Assembly: GCA_942491465.1 (NCBI GenBank)
Contig: CALOBA010000032.1
Span: forward strand, 1-64,000
Direction: 5' to 3'
Origin: CALOBA01 sp942491465
GTDB lineage: Bacteria > Pseudomonadota > Gammaproteobacteria > Chromatiales > Chromatiaceae
DNA: 64,000 bases
Both the position numbers and the translations under genes were made by a program. The notes beneath the pieces are model-generated. The model did not search any database and had not been told where the DNA came from. It saw only the letters and a list, made by a program, of their open reading frames with translations. This document shows positions 63,756 to 64,000 of the stretch, one piece after another (positions within the stretch are counted from its first letter, which is position 1; each line of letters starts with the position of its first letter).

Positions 63756-64000
63756 CTACGGCCGTGGCGGCAAGCGGATCGGGTCCGCCAGGTCCGGGTT
63801 GGCGCGGTAGAGCACGGCGATGTTGCCGATGCGTTGGACCAGCTCGGCGCCGGACCGCTCGACGATGCCGCGGACCTGGGTGTCGCGTAGGGCGTGGTCG
63901 CCGCCGTTGACCCGGACCTTGATCAGCTCGTGATGCGCCAGCGCCAGCTCGATCTCGGCGAGCACGGGCTCGGTGAGCCCGGCCTGCCCGAGCAGGACCA
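63756..64000 (-). CDS. yhbY: YhbY-type CRM-domain RNA-binding protein, 5' end outside window
   Basis: The visible 81 residues end a CRM domain: LAEIELALAHHELIKVRVNG, IVERSGAELVQRIGNIAVLY and the tail RANPDLADPIRLPPRP. YhbY binds pre-50S ribosomal particles and is a single CRM domain of about 100 residues, so only 15-20 residues are missing beyond position 64000. The open frame runs to the window edge without a stop. The 176 bp after it (63580-63755) hold no gene. Confidence 0.9.
   Translation of the reverse strand, partial: VLLGQAGLTEPVLAEIELALAHHELIKVRVNGGDHALRDTQVRGIVERSGAELVQRIGNIAVLYRANPDLADPIRLPPRP

Overview
The window comes from a GC-rich gammaproteobacterium. Its core genes (amiB-nnr, rsgA, orn, coaD, rsmD, ftsYEX-rpoH, deaD, truD) resemble those of purple sulfur bacteria (Chromatiales). 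That taxonomic guess is inference from gene content and protein style; no rRNA or photosynthesis gene is present to settle it.

The window splits in two. Positions 1-34500 are accessory DNA packed with toxin-antitoxin (TA) pairs, defence-like operons, decayed genes and small inverted-repeat elements. Positions 34500-64000 are orderly housekeeping DNA with intact, closely packed genes.

Accessory half. At 1-1171 lies a multiply frameshifted FAD oxidoreductase. At 1658-5448 a membrane protein of unknown function precedes a MoxR ATPase and a VWA-domain partner. At 5617-5708 is an extreme poly-G tract. At 6047-8436 an RtcR-like (CARF-like sensor plus sigma-54 AAA+) activator stands before a UPF0175-DUF3368 TA pair. 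A second activator-UPF0175 copy lies at 20340-22225 and a relic of a third at 8884-9195. The strongest candidates for undescribed systems are at 9273-14223 (PcfJ-like protein, DUF3696-type ATPase, PLD-like partner) and 14729-18288 (RecD-like SF1 helicase plus TPR/S1-CSD protein, resembling the core of TOTE conflict systems). The second cassette sits between two broken pieces of one conserved gene. From 18300 to 34500 the sequence holds RelBE-, HicAB-, MNT-HEPN-, HigBA-, UPF0175-PIN- and RAMA/RelE-type TA loci in all states from intact to decayed, an Rpn-type nuclease, a DUF4203-WD40 membrane protein, a duplicated two-component-kinase fragment and several MITE-like elements with clear terminal inverted repeats.

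Core half. Genes run as cell-wall amidase, NAD(P)HX repair, EVE protein, RsgA and cytochrome c (minus strand); oligoribonuclease (plus); Tim44-like protein, gamma-glutamyltransferase, ferredoxin, CoaD, RsmD and two M16 proteases (minus); FtsY-FtsE-FtsX-RpoH, FKBP isomerase, creatininase-like and RibD-like reductase (plus); DeaD helicase (minus); AarF/ABC1 kinase (plus); and TruD, DUF4912 protein, GH57 glycosidase and YhbY (minus, cut by the window end). Between nnr and amiB, where tsaE often lies, there are only hexanucleotide repeats.

Most genes in the accessory half have a broken relative within the same window. This suggests repeated duplication, insertion and decay rather than one acquisition event. 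Some frameshifts could be sequencing errors, but the core half shows none, which favours real decay.
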